From: Prosopocoilus inquinatus
Lineage: Eukaryota > Arthropoda > Insecta > Coleoptera > Lucanidae
DNA length: 64,000 bases
Assembly: GCA_036172665.1 (NCBI GenBank)
Contig: CM069877.1
Location: 28,049,001 to 28,113,000, forward strand
Reading direction: 5' to 3'
Positions 32,610 to 45,254 of the stretch are shown here, piece by piece. How positions within the stretch are numbered: position 1 is the first letter of the stretch; each line of letters begins with the position of its first letter. The position numbers and the translations under genes were made by a program. The notes under the pieces were generated by a model. The model was not told the DNA's origin. It was given only the letters and a program-made list of their open reading frames with translations, and did no database searches.

Positions 32610-35600
32610 TAATAACTTTGTTTAGATAAAAAAATTTAATTTCATTTGTGAGTATGCTGTATGTTGTATGCCTTATCTATAGATTGTAAGAATTTATGAA
32701 ACTGTTTAGGTATTTATAGTGCAAATATTAAACTTATTTTCTACGAACTAAGGGGCTGTAAATTCACCCGAGTTGCTACATCTGGTCTATGTTAAATATT
32801 GATAATAACGGGGAGGAATAATTGAAATCTGTTTGTTCATTGAGTAGGTTTCCGGTATTCTTAATTCAATTAATTTCGAGGATTTCTAGCAGATCTAATT
32901 TTGGGCTTTTATTTTCAATGTGAAGTGTATCAAAATTACTTTCTATATGGTGATCATTTTCTATCAGGTGTCTTGCATACGTTGAATCCTTATTGTTTTT
33001 GTTTTTAATTAATTAATTAAGTAGTAATTTTGTTTTGAATATTTCTTAATAAACAAAATTATTATAAAAGTAATTTTATTTTGGATTGCGATTTTAAGTT
33101 GAAAATTATATTGATGCACGTTATCTGATTATTTAATTGTACTGTACTATCAAAAGTAACGAGTAAAGAATACTTTGTAACGAGTACCGTTCCAAATATT
33201 GTATAATAACGTTATCCCAATCCTCAGTTAAAACTTTTGGTCTGCCCGTAGACTTCTTTTTTCCCAGAGTAAACATAACCGTTTTATCTGACGTCTATAT
33301 CTCATTGTGATACCAACAAAAATGTCAACCTAACTCGCCTACTCTGATGAGAAAACCGGGTGAACGGCTAATAGCTGTACAACACAACACAACAATACTT
33401 TCATTTTTGTAATACATGTCCTATACCTATCTGCAATATTTTAAGATTTCCCGGGAAATTAACTTTTTTTGCCATTTTCAATTCCGGGAAATAATGGCGA
33501 GGAGTTCCCGACTTAGCGGGAATAAAAGCTTGGACGTAGTTTATTGGATTTGGCGCGATAAAATGAGATGTATGTATACTCAAGTATTAAAAAGAAGTCT
33601 CCTTCATAAAGTGTGTTAATGTTGCTAACCACTATGCCGAGCAACCATTATGCCAAGTCATCCAAATGTACTACTTGAAATTAAAAACAAAATATTCAAC
33701 ACCACAGTTTTGATTTATCTTGTATTTTATGTTGTAAGACTAAAATCAAAACAAGAATGCTTTGAATTTTTTTTTTGTATCTTCAAAAGCACTTCGGGAC
33801 ACGCTGTATACCCAGCTAACAGAGTGACGTGAGAAGGGCGTTATAATGTCGTCATTATTGTCACTAAGATGACGTCATTCTAACATCCAAAAGACGTCTG
33901 AGCGACGTCTTAAAAGTCAAGCCATATTACGGTAGATAACGTACCTTTGACACCAATTGTGACGTAAATAAACCGACATAATGACGTGATAACGACGACG
34001 AATTAACATGTTTCACCTGCACGTTGCAGCCACATTTATGTAGAGGTATTTCTTGTTCCAACGTTGCTGCATCTCCTTTATGCAAATTAACAAGTCTTAA
34101 ATAAATTGTGAGTGCAAGACATTCAATTTTTTCACAAAAGTTGAACATGACAGGAGCAGGCCGTATTCTAGTTACCTTGGGTTGCTTACATGAATGTTGA
34201 CAGATGTCAGAATCTGACAAGAAAAATATTTTGACAATTTCACACTTCTAATCTGACTATATACTGCCAAATACGAAGAAACACCTATCTGCGACCGACT
34301 CTGGCATAAATAAGGTTCTTACTACTGCAGTCAATGGTGGTGTCAATGTACTAAAATCATAAACTTGAAATTCAAAATAAACAGAACTGTTTCATCTGAC
34401 GTCTATATTTCAATGTGATACCAACAAAAATGTCACCCTAACTCGCCTTCTTTGACGAGAAAAAAGAGTAAATGATTAATGGATCGTTGAGAATTACCAC
34501 AAAACAGTCAAACAAGAAGCCACACTCTTGTCGGCTCCTTTGATGTTGAAGGTATAAATTATGTCATGTCATGGAAAGCGAAAAATACAGAATTCTTCTG
34601 CGCGCTGAATTTTTACGGCAACTCCGAGTGGCACAAAGAAATTCTCCCATTTTATGCTTTTTTAATAAGCATAAAAATTCTGCCTAATGCACAACTTAAC
34701 GGCGTCATTTTAACAGAAGTCCTAACAAAACTGACACATGCGCAAACAAATTCGAGACAAAAATACGGCGACTATCGCTTCTTGTTTGACTGATCTGTGC
34801 AGTGTTGCCAACCTTTTGAACCGAAATAACCCACAAAATCACTGACATTTCCAATTTGCTCCCACAGGCAAAAACAAAGTTCCTCACATTTTCCCCCATT
34901 GAAATCAAGACTCGTTATTCTTTTTGCAAAATTTGCAGTGTTACTGTAGGATCTCATTTAATTAAACACAACTGAAATAAAAAAACTAAATTTATTTTTT
35001 AATAAAAAAAAGGAAATTTAATTTTTAAATGTAGGTACATTTGTTTGCAGAAAAATCGAACACATCGGAAAATCAAAAGGACCAAATCAAATCAAGGTAA
35101 TTTTTTTGACATAAATCTAACTTTTTTTAGATTTCTGAAATCTTATTTTCAAATAGGTTATATTTGACAATGAAAATCCCTGTCACAATGACATCAAAAG
35201 TGACAAGTGACAATTACATTACCAGGGAAAAGAATACCTGTTATTTAGTATTGGACGCCGAATGTATTATTTACTGCTGCCATCTTTCCACGGCGCCAAT
35301 GCATTGAATTGTTTTTGAATGGGAGGGGAATGTGAGGTCTCGCTTTTCTTAGAAATTACCCTGGGCAGGACTATTACAGTTCGTACAGTTCACGGAACAC
35401 GTCATCATTTCAATCTTCAACGAAATGTATAGTTTTCAAAATGATTATTAAATGCATCTGTGTATCTATTATACCAATAAGTTTGTTCGTTTGTACTGCA
35501 CGAAGTTACACCTAGTGTAGATTGGTGTAGTTTTGCAGAGTGTCACGTGATGTGTAGTGTAGTTTCGTGTAGAAAAATTTTCAGAGACAAACGAACGCAA

Positions 35601-36995
35601 CTTTTGAAATATAAAGAATAACTTGAACTACTTAACAGCAAATTCTCAGTTTTATCCTCTAAACTTCCGTCATATTTACAGTATTATACAATTGAAAACC
35701 GAAAAGCTTTGAGGTTTGACTTTTTTGTTCGTACCTCGAACTCCGAGCAACAAAGTACAGTTCGGAGTAGTTCGGAGCGTGTTGCACCGGACTAGGGTTG
35801 TCAGTTTGGGCGATTTGTCGTCAATTGGGCTACCTTTAACGCCTGTTTTGCGACAAAAAATATATATTGGCGACGGGCGACATTTTGGACTACAATAAGA
35901 AATAATTTAGGCGATTTGGGCTACATAAACGTTGCTAAAATAAGTCAAGAATTCAGAAAGATGCTCAGGGTAATCAAATTCACAGAGTTATTTTTATTTA
36001 AATGTTGGAGAGAAACTTAACAACGCGCCGTGCAGGGTGCCGATGGCAACTCTGATTGTCAATTCAGAGTACGTTAGTTGTTAGGACGTTCAAAAACGTT
36101 AATGTATTGCCCCTATCGTTACTAACGTATAAACTCTAGAGATAAAATTCAGATGTATCTACCTATATTAAAAATAGAAGTAAAAGACGGAGTTCAATCA
36201 GACTGAAAATCAATTGACTACTCTTCCTGTCAGTTTAGGAAAAAGGCTAATATAAAGAACAAACAAAAATCGAAAGTCCCGTAGCTTTTCCGTAGCATAC
36301 TAGTGTCAAACGTAGACAAGTAAAAAATTTAAAAATCGGTTGTGTATATTAACTGCAAGGGTAGGAATCGGATAAAGTAGGCGATTTGGGCGATATCTGT
36401 TAATCTATACGTTGTTCACAAATTAAAAAAACCACCACCTGTTGCATTATGTTGGTATAAAACATAATTACCCTATAGAACATTACCAAAATAATAAGCT
36501 GGCAGAGAATTTGAAGTTTCATGTCAAAGTAATTTGTCAATTTAATTTTGCTATTAGATTATTTACATTTATATTCATTTTAGCGAGCCGTTTTAATTAA
36601 TTACAGTTTGTCTGTTATAAAATTGTTTGCGAAGGATAAGGTAAAAACCATGAATCTATCATAATTATTAAATTTAGAATCAGGGATTTTGTTCCGAACG
36701 TATAACCTTATCGTTTATTTCAAACATTGCCATTCATGTTTCCAAATTTTTAACTAGGACACTGTTGCCGGTTGTATTTTTCACAAGGCAACACCGCCAG
36801 TGGTCTTTTAATTTTTGAACAAATTATATATGGCGACTTGTACAGGGTGGCCCAACGATGCGTATTTCTTCTGTGAGGCTTATGGGAAAAAAATTAGGAA
36901 AAAATCTATAAAGAATTTTATACTAGACAATACGCGGCATATTGTAAAATTATTTTGAACTATACAGAGTGATCAGAAAAATGGTGGTTCGTGGA
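32610..36995. other. No gene seen; scattered repeat traces
   Basis: No supported gene. A ~90-bp block around 33280-33370 recurs in direct orientation at 34388-34470 (shared words TCTGACGTCTATAT and TGTGATACCAACAAAAATGT). TGACGT-rich sequence at 33829-33990 is matched in style at 39120-39240, possibly two ends of one old element. ACAGGGTG/ACAGAGTG words near 36841 and 36963 look like MITE ends without clear partners. Confidence 0.4.
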
Positions 36996-36999
36996 AACT

Positions 37000-37866
37000 T
37001 ATTTTTTTTAATGGAACACCCTGTATATTTTTAGATATTTGGATGCGCCGTAGTAAGCAGATTACAACGGTATAAAGATATATTGATTTTTATTGAATAA
37101 CTTTCATAAAATATTTTTTTTTCTTGAAGAATTAAAAAAAAATTCAGTAAGTTTGAATTTTAATTTCTGATTAATGAGATAACATAGACGGACGAAAATC
37201 TAACACGATATTTTTATTTTTAATAATTTCGTCACTAGAAATTTTCTTTTTATAAGTATTTCAATGGTCGGCGTTTTAAACTATACACCCAGTATTGATA
37301 CTTTCCTACCTAAATTCAATCATTCGAAGTCATTTTTCGATCATTTGATTCTACTTTCAAAGATCTCTAATTGAATACCTCCGCGATAGGATTTATCTTA
37401 CCAAAAATAATTTAAAAACATTGAAATACTTGTAAAAAGAAAATTTTTAGTGACGAAATTATTAAAAATAAAGATATATAACCTTATATCAGCAGAAAGC
37501 TACGTTTAAGTGCTATCTATTTCTGAAATAAAAAGTAGGCCGTTCTATTTAAAAAAAAATAAGATACCAAATGTTTCATAAGTATCAATCGCTCGGTATA
37601 ATACAAAAAGGTATCTTAATTTTGTTCACATTTTCATAAAGGCCAAAGTCCCAAAAATATCGTGTCAGATTTTCGTTCGTCTGTGTTATCTCATTAATCA
37701 GAAATTCATATTCAAACTGACTGAATTTTTGCAAAATTCTTCAAGAAGAAAAAATTATTTTATGAAAGTTATTCAATAAAATCAATTTATCTTTATACCG
37801 CTGTAATCTGTTCATTGCGGCGCATCCAAATATCTAAAAATATACAGGGTATTCCATTAAAAAAGA
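37000..37866. mobile_element. Foldback element with ~200-bp inverted arms
   Basis: TTTAATGGAACACCCTGTA at the left is inverted at the right as TACAGGGTATTCCATTAAA. The arms continue through TTTTTAGATATTTGGATGCG and TGATTAATGAGATAACA and, after a break, share a second inverted pair (TTTCGTCACTAGAAATTTTC with its complement near 37440). No coding sequence. Confidence 0.8.
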
Positions 37867-37869
37867 GAG

Positions 37870-38225
37870 CAGACCTAATGTGTTATGCTCAATAGAAAAT
37901 ACATTTTTTTTACTAAAACGTCGGGAATGATTACTTTTTAAGCTGCTTCTTTCTACACCGTTCGCGTAAACTCTTTAACTAAAATGGTGACAACAATTTT
38001 CTCTTTCTGATTTGATCAATAAAATAATCAATAAAAGTTAATGGTGTACGTTTATTTCAAAACTTTGAAATAATAGAACCGAACAGAAACGTAAAAAAAT
38101 GTTTTCAACATTTCTTGTTAGACATTACGAGATTCATGGGTGGTATATCGCAAGTACGATATGTGAAAGTTTCAAATCAATCGCTAAACAAACTGCACTG
38201 ATTTATAAACTATTCCAGTTAACAG
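37870..38225. other. No gene seen
   Basis: AT-rich spacer between the foldback element and retrozyme copy B. Confidence 0.4.
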
Positions 38226-38227
38226 AA

Positions 38228-38692
38228 AAATTTTTTGCAAATCGTTTTTGATTGCAGTGAGAACCTCGAGCAGCCTCTGGACAGCTATTAGGAGCAAATC
38301 CCGCTTCAATTTGTCTATCCTACTGCAATGTCAGGTCAAAAAGCGATAGTAAGATGTCGCTATTTTATATGTTCATCATTCTTACATCGCAATTGCGAAT
38401 AATTTGGGCAAGTCGTTTTTGGTCTGCAGTGGGAATGTCGAGCTACGTCTCTGCTGAAGAAGCCCCAAGCAGGGCTGAAACAGCTGTACAGAGGCTGCTC
38501 GAGGTTCTCACTGCAATCAAAAACGATTTACACAAAATTTTTCTAAAATCTTTCATTATGCTTTGACAGCAAGCATGGCCGCCTTGCATGGGGGACATAT
38601 TAGGAGCAAATCCCGCTTCAATTTGTCTATCCTACTGCAATGTCAGGTTAAAAAGCGATAGTAAGATGTCGCTATTTTATATGTTCATTATT
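38228..38692 (+). mobile_element. Retrozyme-like repeat, copy B: inverted head plus ~1.3 monomers
   Basis: 38228-38286 is an inverted piece of the monomer starting just before the ribozyme cleavage site. From 38287 the plus-strand monomer runs through a full hammerhead to about 38550, then a second monomer begins and breaks off at 38692. The word ATTAGGAGCAAATCCCGC at 38287 and 38599 gives a 312-bp period. Tandem monomers joined head to tail are expected if a circular RNA was reverse transcribed. Confidence 0.8.
38425..38515 (+). ncRNA. Type I hammerhead ribozyme B
   Basis: Same fold as ribozyme A: core CTGAAGA (38454-38460), stem II AGCCC/GGGCT, GAAA (38477-38480), loopless ACAG/CTGT stem III, distal stem I 38425-38435 with 38505-38515. 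The cleavage triplet is GTA, not GTC (cut expected after A38488), which still fits the NUH rule. Confidence 0.83.
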
Positions 38693-38699
38693 CCAGTTA

Positions 38700-40555
38700 A
38701 GTTATTTTTCTCTGTTCTATACATAAAGTTAATCTCCTATTCTTTTGCTGTTTCCCCACGAAGTTGTATATTTTAGCCTTTCTCCCCCTTTTCTCCATTT
38801 GTTATTTTCCCCACAAGTTGGCAACACTGGTTCCGTGGAATAACTTTGAGATGATATCGACGTGATTTCGTTGGTCGTTTCAAAATTTTCGGTAAGGCTT
38901 AAGTATTTATACATGCTGCATTAGTTACCAAATGTTAAAATTGCGCCATCTTGTGTTTATATTCACAACTGCATACGTCACTACATCCCTTAATTTAACA
39001 ATTCCATTAATTTTGGTATAATTGGCTTCAGAAATATTCAAAGTATTTATTTATACTTTTTGTTTAGTCCCAAAAATGTTTTAAAACTAATAATTTTCAA
39101 AAATAAATATAATAACATATTATCACTTTCTATTGACGTGTTAATGACGTCACTTTTACGACGTTATTAATACGTGTCGTACTATTCATCATATTGACGT
39201 CATTTTCGGGACAAATGACGTCAATGACGTAAACTAACTAGTGTTGTGAGTCGGTAATATACCACGTTACCTTACGGTAAATTTCCAATGTTACCGGCAA
39301 CGTAACGTTCATTTGTTAACGTTTGTTACCGTTGTTGTAAACATAATGCAATTTCGAGTTACACACTTGCAAAATACAAGTAAATCAATGAAAGAAATGG
39401 CCAAGGAATAAGTTGGTTAGGAAAAACGTAAATACTAAAAGAAGAAAATAAATACTTCGTGACCTAAAAATATTTTCCTTGAAACAGACAATATTTAATG
39501 GAAATACATAATATTAAGTATTGGAAACCATATTTTTTAATTAAAGACAGAAACGTAATGAGCAAAGGGAGGCCCTAAGAAAGTGAACTGCTTGAAACCA
39601 GTTTGAGACAGCGGCAGTCCGACTCGACGCGGGGGTCTAAATCGAAGCGTTAAATGTTCCGCCCGCTTATACGTGATTTTTAATCAATCAGTCTAATATC
39701 GCCACGGTAACAACGCGAATATAATTCCAGAAGCTAATAACAGCTCTTTCCTGAATTTAGAAACAACAATTTAGTTGATTTTAATTAAATAGAAACACGG
39801 CACGTCTCTGCAGTATAACAAAAATAGGGCGATATTGCCGCAATAAAAAATTACAGTTATGCAATCAACTCTTCTTGTTCAATGTGTAAAGATTTTAAGA
39901 GTAATTAGTTGACCAGTTGTACCTCGAATAGCCAGAATACGCCAGAATATATCGCCACATTGCATCATTTAGTAAGAACGCCGTAAATTATTTTCATCTG
40001 CCATTAGACAATGTGCCTGTTCAATGCATTTTTACGGCGCTACTGAAACAATGGCGTGTATTTATTCCAATCCTATCCTTATTAATTATTTTTGTGTGGG
40101 CACTTTGAAAAACTGCGAATTATGTCGACGTTTCGCTATGCATTTAACAGCTTTTCTAGAAAAATTATGAATAAACAAGTAGCCAAGGGAAACTAGAAAA
40201 AAGAAACCGTTTCCTTTGACAAATTTTTAATTTTCCTGAAGTTGTCATACACGCAGCAAAATGTCGACTTTAGCTGCGTTCGTTTTTTCAACTCTGTTCA
40301 CTCTGTTTACTCCTTTCGTACTTCTGTCTCACTTCCACTTGTATCAAAAATGAGACAAAAGCACGAAAAGCGTAAACAAGAGTTAACGGAGTTGAATAAA
40401 CGAACGCAGCTATAATACTTAGTTTTACTAATCACACAGAAATAATTATATATTTTATAACAGTTTTCGTTAAACAAAATAGTGTTTCAGTTACTGAAAT
40501 TATTGAAAGTCAAATTACAAAACTTTTTGGCACACCACACATGTTAGAATACTCA
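38700..40555. other. No gene seen; repeat traces
   Basis: Holds a TGACGTCA-rich patch (39120-39240) and a GTTACCGGTAAC-rich patch (39255-39340). The last, unlocated exon of USE1 could lie here or further left. Confidence 0.4.
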
Positions 40556-40561
40556 TAGACT

Positions 40562-40690
40562 GGCCCGATTTTTTCACCACCTGTTAAATTTATCTACCAG
40601 GTATTATCCTTAGAAACTATTATATCAATAATCGTTTCCAATGATATTACCTGGCAGATAAATTTATCAAGAGGTGAAAAAAATCAGGCC
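40562..40690. repeat. Palindromic MITE, family member 1 of 4
   Basis: GGCCCGATTTTTTCACC at the left and its inverse GGTGAAAAAAATCAGGCC at the right, with inner arms built on AGATAAATTTATC and CCAGGTA. 129 bp; sits within or just downstream of USE1. Confidence 0.82.
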
Positions 40691-40869
40691 TCAAGTACAG
40701 CACAAACTAACACAGACATTCAAGTTCCTAAATTTTCAATTTGTATCACTTTTCAAGGCAACAGCCTTTTTATATTTTGCCTTCCATTCATTTCAAAAGT
40801 TGTTTTATTTAATTCGACTTTATGACTTTAGAAGTACGAGTATATTCAAAACATAAAACAAAAACTTAC

Positions 40870-41703
40870 TTATGAAAACAACCAGAACTATTAACAGCAT
40901 GATCCACATCCAGCATTTCCAGGCTCTCCTAGAATGCTCCGTCAACCTTTCTGATTCAGCCTTGAGTTGAAAGAAATTCTTGTCTGTTAATTGACTAGAC
41001 CTACTGACAACCTAGCAACATAAAAGTATAAATGAAAATCTGCATTTTTTAAAATAAGTGGAACATCACCTCTGTATCTCTTTTTATAATTTTATTTGCC
41101 AAAGAACTCTGTTCTTTCAAGTTCTTCGTCAACGTCAACATATCTTCGGCGATTTTCTCATGCATATTTTGATGATAATTTATTACCTGCTCTAACCCAT
41201 CTGGACCCTTGACATTTGCCACATTTCTTTTTCGCATTTCTAGATCATCAAATTACGTTACGGACAATTACTGAAGTGACATACGAAAATCGGTTTGACA
41301 ACAAAAGGAATTGTTTTTACTAACCGAACAGCTCCTCCCGAGAACTGATTTCCTTGCTCTTTGCAATCGAATCACCTGAAGCAAGTTCATCTGCTGACAA
41401 CAACCCTAACTGGAATTTCAAATTGGAAATACGCCTTAAATAATCAGGAATGTGTTCGTTTGATGAAGTGGAACTGTAAATAACATGGTTATTTTTTTCT
41501 GCAATGAAAATCACCTACACACTATTATTGCACCCAGCCCTATGAAATGCTACTCACCTCTGACCCTTAACTTCTTCGAGCATCTCTTCAAGGGACATTA
41601 TGTATTTTGCGAACTTGATTTCGTCTTTGTGACTATTCTTTATTAGAAGCTCGCATTTTGCCAGCAGACGACGAAGATTTACCTCCTGCCTTGTTAAATC
41701 CAT
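40870..41703 (-). CDS. USE1: USE1, ER-Golgi SNARE; four coding exons, last one not found
   Basis: USE1 is a tail-anchored SNARE that acts in retrograde Golgi-to-ER membrane fusion. Exons on the minus strand: 41703-41558 (MDLTRQEVNLRRLLAKCE...), 41473-41325, 41239-41070, and 41011-40870. All introns are GT-AG and the phases match (2, 1, 0). The third and fourth exons carry the SNARE coiled-coil region (YHQNMHEKIAEDMLTLTKNL), then AESERLTEH and a membrane anchor (WIMLLIVLVVFI). The order and wording agree with human USE1 throughout. A donor GTAAGT at 40869 shows that one more, short exon must encode the last residues; I could not find it. The ATG at 41703 was chosen because human USE1 also starts just before its conserved LxRLLxxCE. 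Confidence 0.9.
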
Positions 41704-41709
41704 TTTAAC

Positions 41710-42035
41710 ATAAGTGGCGTCCGCAAGAATTAATTGATTGATTAGCACAAATTTTTTGAATTTTCACCGTCGTTTCAGTTGTAAATTCATCGTATAATTT
41801 TCTAATAATTTTCGCCACAGCCACACATTTAATAACACGTAGTTTACTTTTTCTGATGCAATTTACATATTTTACTTTTAATTTATTTTAAAAAAACAAC
41901 CACGTCTGTCTGTCTTTAAACACGTATCATCGTGTCAAAATGTTAATTTACGTCAGCGCCATCTAATGTGCGAATGTGTAGTTGCAGTTCCCAAGGAGTA
42001 GTGTTGCCAACTCTTTGTATTCAAATTATTCTAAT
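41710..42035. other. USE1 5' untranslated region and promoter area
   Basis: No gene. GTCAGCGCCATCTA near 41953 is the kind of short GC-rich word common near insect core promoters; this is only suggestive. Confidence 0.35.
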
Positions 42036-42039
42036 GAAT

Positions 42040-42165
42040 GCTCGATTTCTTCATCTCCAGATAAATTTATTTGCCAGGCAATATCCTCGGAAACTATTAT
42101 CTATACAGTGGTTTCAAAGAATAATATCTGGCAGATAAATTTATCAGGAGGTGAAGAAATCGGGC
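42040..42165. repeat. Palindromic MITE, family member 2 of 4
   Basis: GCTCGATTTCTTCATCTCC inverted to GGAGGTGAAGAAATCGGGC, the same inner AGATAAATTTATC arms, 126 bp. It lies about 340 bp upstream of the USE1 start codon. Confidence 0.82.
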
Positions 42166-42169
42166 ATTA

Positions 42170-43435
42170 GTAAAGCTGATGAAGTTTAATTAAATTTAGA
42201 GGAGAGAAATTAAGCGAATTCTAGTTTTAAGGAGGGAAGTGAAGTGAAGTGAAATTTCAACTTTTTTCGAAACTGGCAAGAGTGGAAATTTCTAGTTTTT
42301 TGAAATTTCTTTAGTTGTGGTTGATTCCCAACAAACAATTTAAGCTGAATAAACCCACTAAGCAAAAAGATGTAATATAAACATTGTGTGAACGTTATTT
42401 TGTTAGATGTAATGTTTACAGTTAAACGTTTTTAATGTAGAAAGTAACGTTACGCCAATAGTTCTATGTCCTAGTAAGCGATGTTGCAGAATAACGTTAT
42501 AAAAAACATGTTGACCCGACGTCTCTTTATTAACGCTGCATAAATATAAATTGCAATGTTTTATTATTGTTTACATGTAATATTATGTTTATGTTTCCTA
42601 TACTTGTTTCATGAACGTTTCTTTAGGAATGTGTCATTGACGTTCCTTTAGAAACATTGCACTACTGTTGCAATACAACACACTGTGTTTCACTTCTCAA
42701 CTGCACACCCCTGTCCTTTTTTTTATTTTATTAACGCATCGATTTTAAATTTTCGCCTTGTCTAATCATGAAAGGTTATTAAGAAAAGTTGTTTAAAATT
42801 AGGAAATAACCCCAATTCCCAAATTTGAGCGAAAATTTTTTATTTTTAATTATTTGATTAACAGCAAAATTTAGCTAGCTGAAATATACAGAACCAAAAA
42901 TATCATTATCTATATGTTATACTAAGCCTTCATCATGTGGTGTCCATTTTTCAGAGGTCTGTTATTTTGCTTTTCATGGGACAATTACAAAAGAAAATAT
43001 TCACTGTAAATGTATTATTTCAGCTTGTCTTTGAATAATTAAAAATTAAAATTTTTCGCCCAAATTTGAGAATTCGGATTATTTTCTGATTCTAAATAAC
43101 TTTTCTTTGTAACTTTTCGTGATTAAACAAGATCAAATATGTTCATTTTTTGCAATTTGCAAAAATTTAGAATCGATCCGTTAATAAATTAAAAAAGTCA
43201 GGGATTTGTAGTTGAGAAGTGAAACACAGTGGCTATCTTTAAAGCAAACCGCACATTAGCATCGCATCATTTTGCAAACTAAAAATCCGCAGCAATCACT
43301 ACCTAACATAGTTTTTGTATGTCAGTTCATTCCGTGCTGATTGGTGCAAATTTTTAGTTTAGCAGTATGAAGCAATGTAACAGATCCTAACGTCCACTTC
43401 GATAAAGCTGCTTTAACACTTGTAAACTTTAAAAT
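42170..43435. other. No gene seen
   Basis: AACGTTA/TGTTTACA-rich sequence (42360-42660) resembles 46040-46220 and may be two ends of an old element. A loosely inverted pair (42770-42850 and 43060-43140, CGAAAATTTTTTATTTTTAA-like) is present. Confidence 0.4.
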
Positions 43436-43440
43436 GTTTC

Positions 43441-43515
43441 ATTACAGCGCTACCCCTTTGCTGAGGTGCCCCCAAACTGGGTCGAAACAGCTGTCTAAGG
43501 GATCCCACTGTAATC
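43441..43515 (+). ncRNA. Degenerate hammerhead ribozyme relic
   Basis: ATTACAG...CTGTAAT and CCCTT...AAGGG pair as stem I; the core reads CTGAGGT instead of CTGANGA; stem II GCCC/GGGT; CGAAAC, then AGCTGTC. The plan is the same as the other three but position A9 of the core is T, which should abolish cleavage. The surrounding sequence is not the 312-bp retrozyme, so this comes from a different element. Confidence 0.6.
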
Positions 43516-43519
43516 GAAA

Positions 43520-44686
43520 CTATATTCATAAGAAGTAGTTGCAAAGGAATCTTACTCACATATGTATAATATTCAAATTCTCCTTATCCTGAGATCCTCT
43601 TGTAAGAAAATCCCAATGACCAAATGCAAAGATAAAGTATATCCTGTATTAAAGTATCTACATAGATTATATTTTCTAATTGTGACACAGAAGGAATCTA
43701 AAAAATACTACGCAAAGTGTTTATTAGTACAATTAATGGGTGGACATCCATATATGTAGTTACAATCAAAATAATATGTTGAAACACCAAATATAAAAAT
43801 ATAAACCGTGAAGATCATAATAATTATAAAATCTAATCCGAGCGAAATTGGTGTACCTACTTGCAGGAGTAAAGCTACGTATCAGCTGTGTCTATTTGCT
43901 GAATTGAGTTTGGTCCAAAACTTCTATGTAATCGTTGTTAATCATGCATTTGCTTCAAAAATTTGTATGGCTTCATCATGATTTTACCATGCTAAAAATT
44001 TTGTTCTTGGTGAGGTGGCAAAATTCTATAAATATAAATTAAGAAAATCATATATAAGTACATTATAATGTCAAAACTATTAAAAAAAAATCGCATTACT
44101 TACCCTTCATCAGTTTTTCAACATTTCAATTTTTCCTTATTAATATAAAAACATTTTAAACGATGTGACTGATAATCTGAAATTTATCTGTTTTACAAAT
44201 ACCTAAAATAAATAAAGCATTTTATATTTTATACGTGTGTATTGCATTCTGTATTCTATCATTAAAATGTAGCAAAGCATCACTTTCGAGGATTTATCGA
44301 AAAGCGATAGTGCAGCCTAACTGCATAGGTTTTTTTCCTTTTTCCTAAGACAATGTCACTTTCCAAATCTGAAGTGAAAGCAAATGTTTGTCTTTTTACT
44401 TAACTTTGACTTAAAAGTAAGATAAATCCAGCACAAATTTTATAGAGTAATACAATTGGCTGTATTTGTATAAATTTTCAGTTGATTTCCACTCTTTTGC
44501 TCTAAATTTAGAATTGAAAGGGCGTAGTGGATGAAAGGAATTCCCGTATTGACATCCTTACATTTAATAAATAAACTTTTTTAAATAAATTTTTAAAAGT
44601 TCATTTCTTATAACGAGCCTTCAACAAAAAAAAATACACCTCGAGTAGCCTTGGAAACAAAAGTACCGTCGCGAATTAAGAATCAG
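43520..44686. other. No gene seen
   Basis: AT-rich; the short open frame 43562-43759 has no recognisable motif. Confidence 0.4.
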
Positions 44687-44689
44687 TAA

Positions 44690-44817
44690 GGCCCGGTCTT
44701 TTCATCTCTGAGTAATTTTAACCGTTGATTAATTCCTATAGAAACAATTGTCTCCATAATTGTAACTATGGGAATAAATCAACGAATAAAGTTACTCAGA
44801 GATGAAAAGACCAGGCC
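44690..44817. repeat. Palindromic MITE, family member 3 of 4, TAA duplication
   Basis: GGCCCGGTCTTTTCATCTC inverted to GAGATGAAAAGACCAGGCC; TAA flanks both sides (44687-44689, 44818-44820). A 3-bp TAA target is typical of PIF/Harbinger. The interior differs from members 1, 2 and 4. Confidence 0.82.
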
Positions 44818-44894
44818 TAAAACTACTTTTATTGTCAAAGTAACACCATAACAAGAAACTTCATTCTGACTTTTGTTCAAAGTTGGGTTTAAAC

Positions 44895-45254
44895 TAGGGA
44901 TACCGATACCCGATAAGTATACTACCCGGGTAGTTACCCGTTACCCGATAAGTACCCGTTACCCCATAAGTACCCGGGTATCCGATAAGTACCCGATATC
45001 CGACAACTACTTGGCTATCCGATAAGTATCGATTAAGAATTTAAAAAATCAGTATAGAATTATCTGAAGTAATTGATGTTCATTCGATCAAAATGTTAAT
45101 GTAGGTCACATCAGGCAAAATGAAATGAAGACTACTTGGTTGTTCGGCAATTTCGGAATATCGGGTAACGGGTAATTATCGGGTATCAGGTAATGGGTAT
45201 TCAAAAAGAGGAACCGGTTCCATCTAAATAAACGGGTACCCGTCGTCATTCCTA
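44895..45254. mobile_element. hAT-type MITE with 8-bp duplication
   Basis: TAGGGAT... to ...ATTCCTA, 360 bp, flanked by GTTTAAAC on both sides (44887-44894, 45255-45262). The ends carry many copies of TACCCGATAAG-like words, inverted between the two ends. Eight-bp duplications are the hAT hallmark. No coding sequence. Confidence 0.87.

Noticed and set aside
33330..33350. CTGATGAG near 33335 as another hammerhead core
   Set aside because: It is not followed by a stem II and GAAA in the right places; the next bases (AAAACCGGGTGAAC) cannot form the fold.
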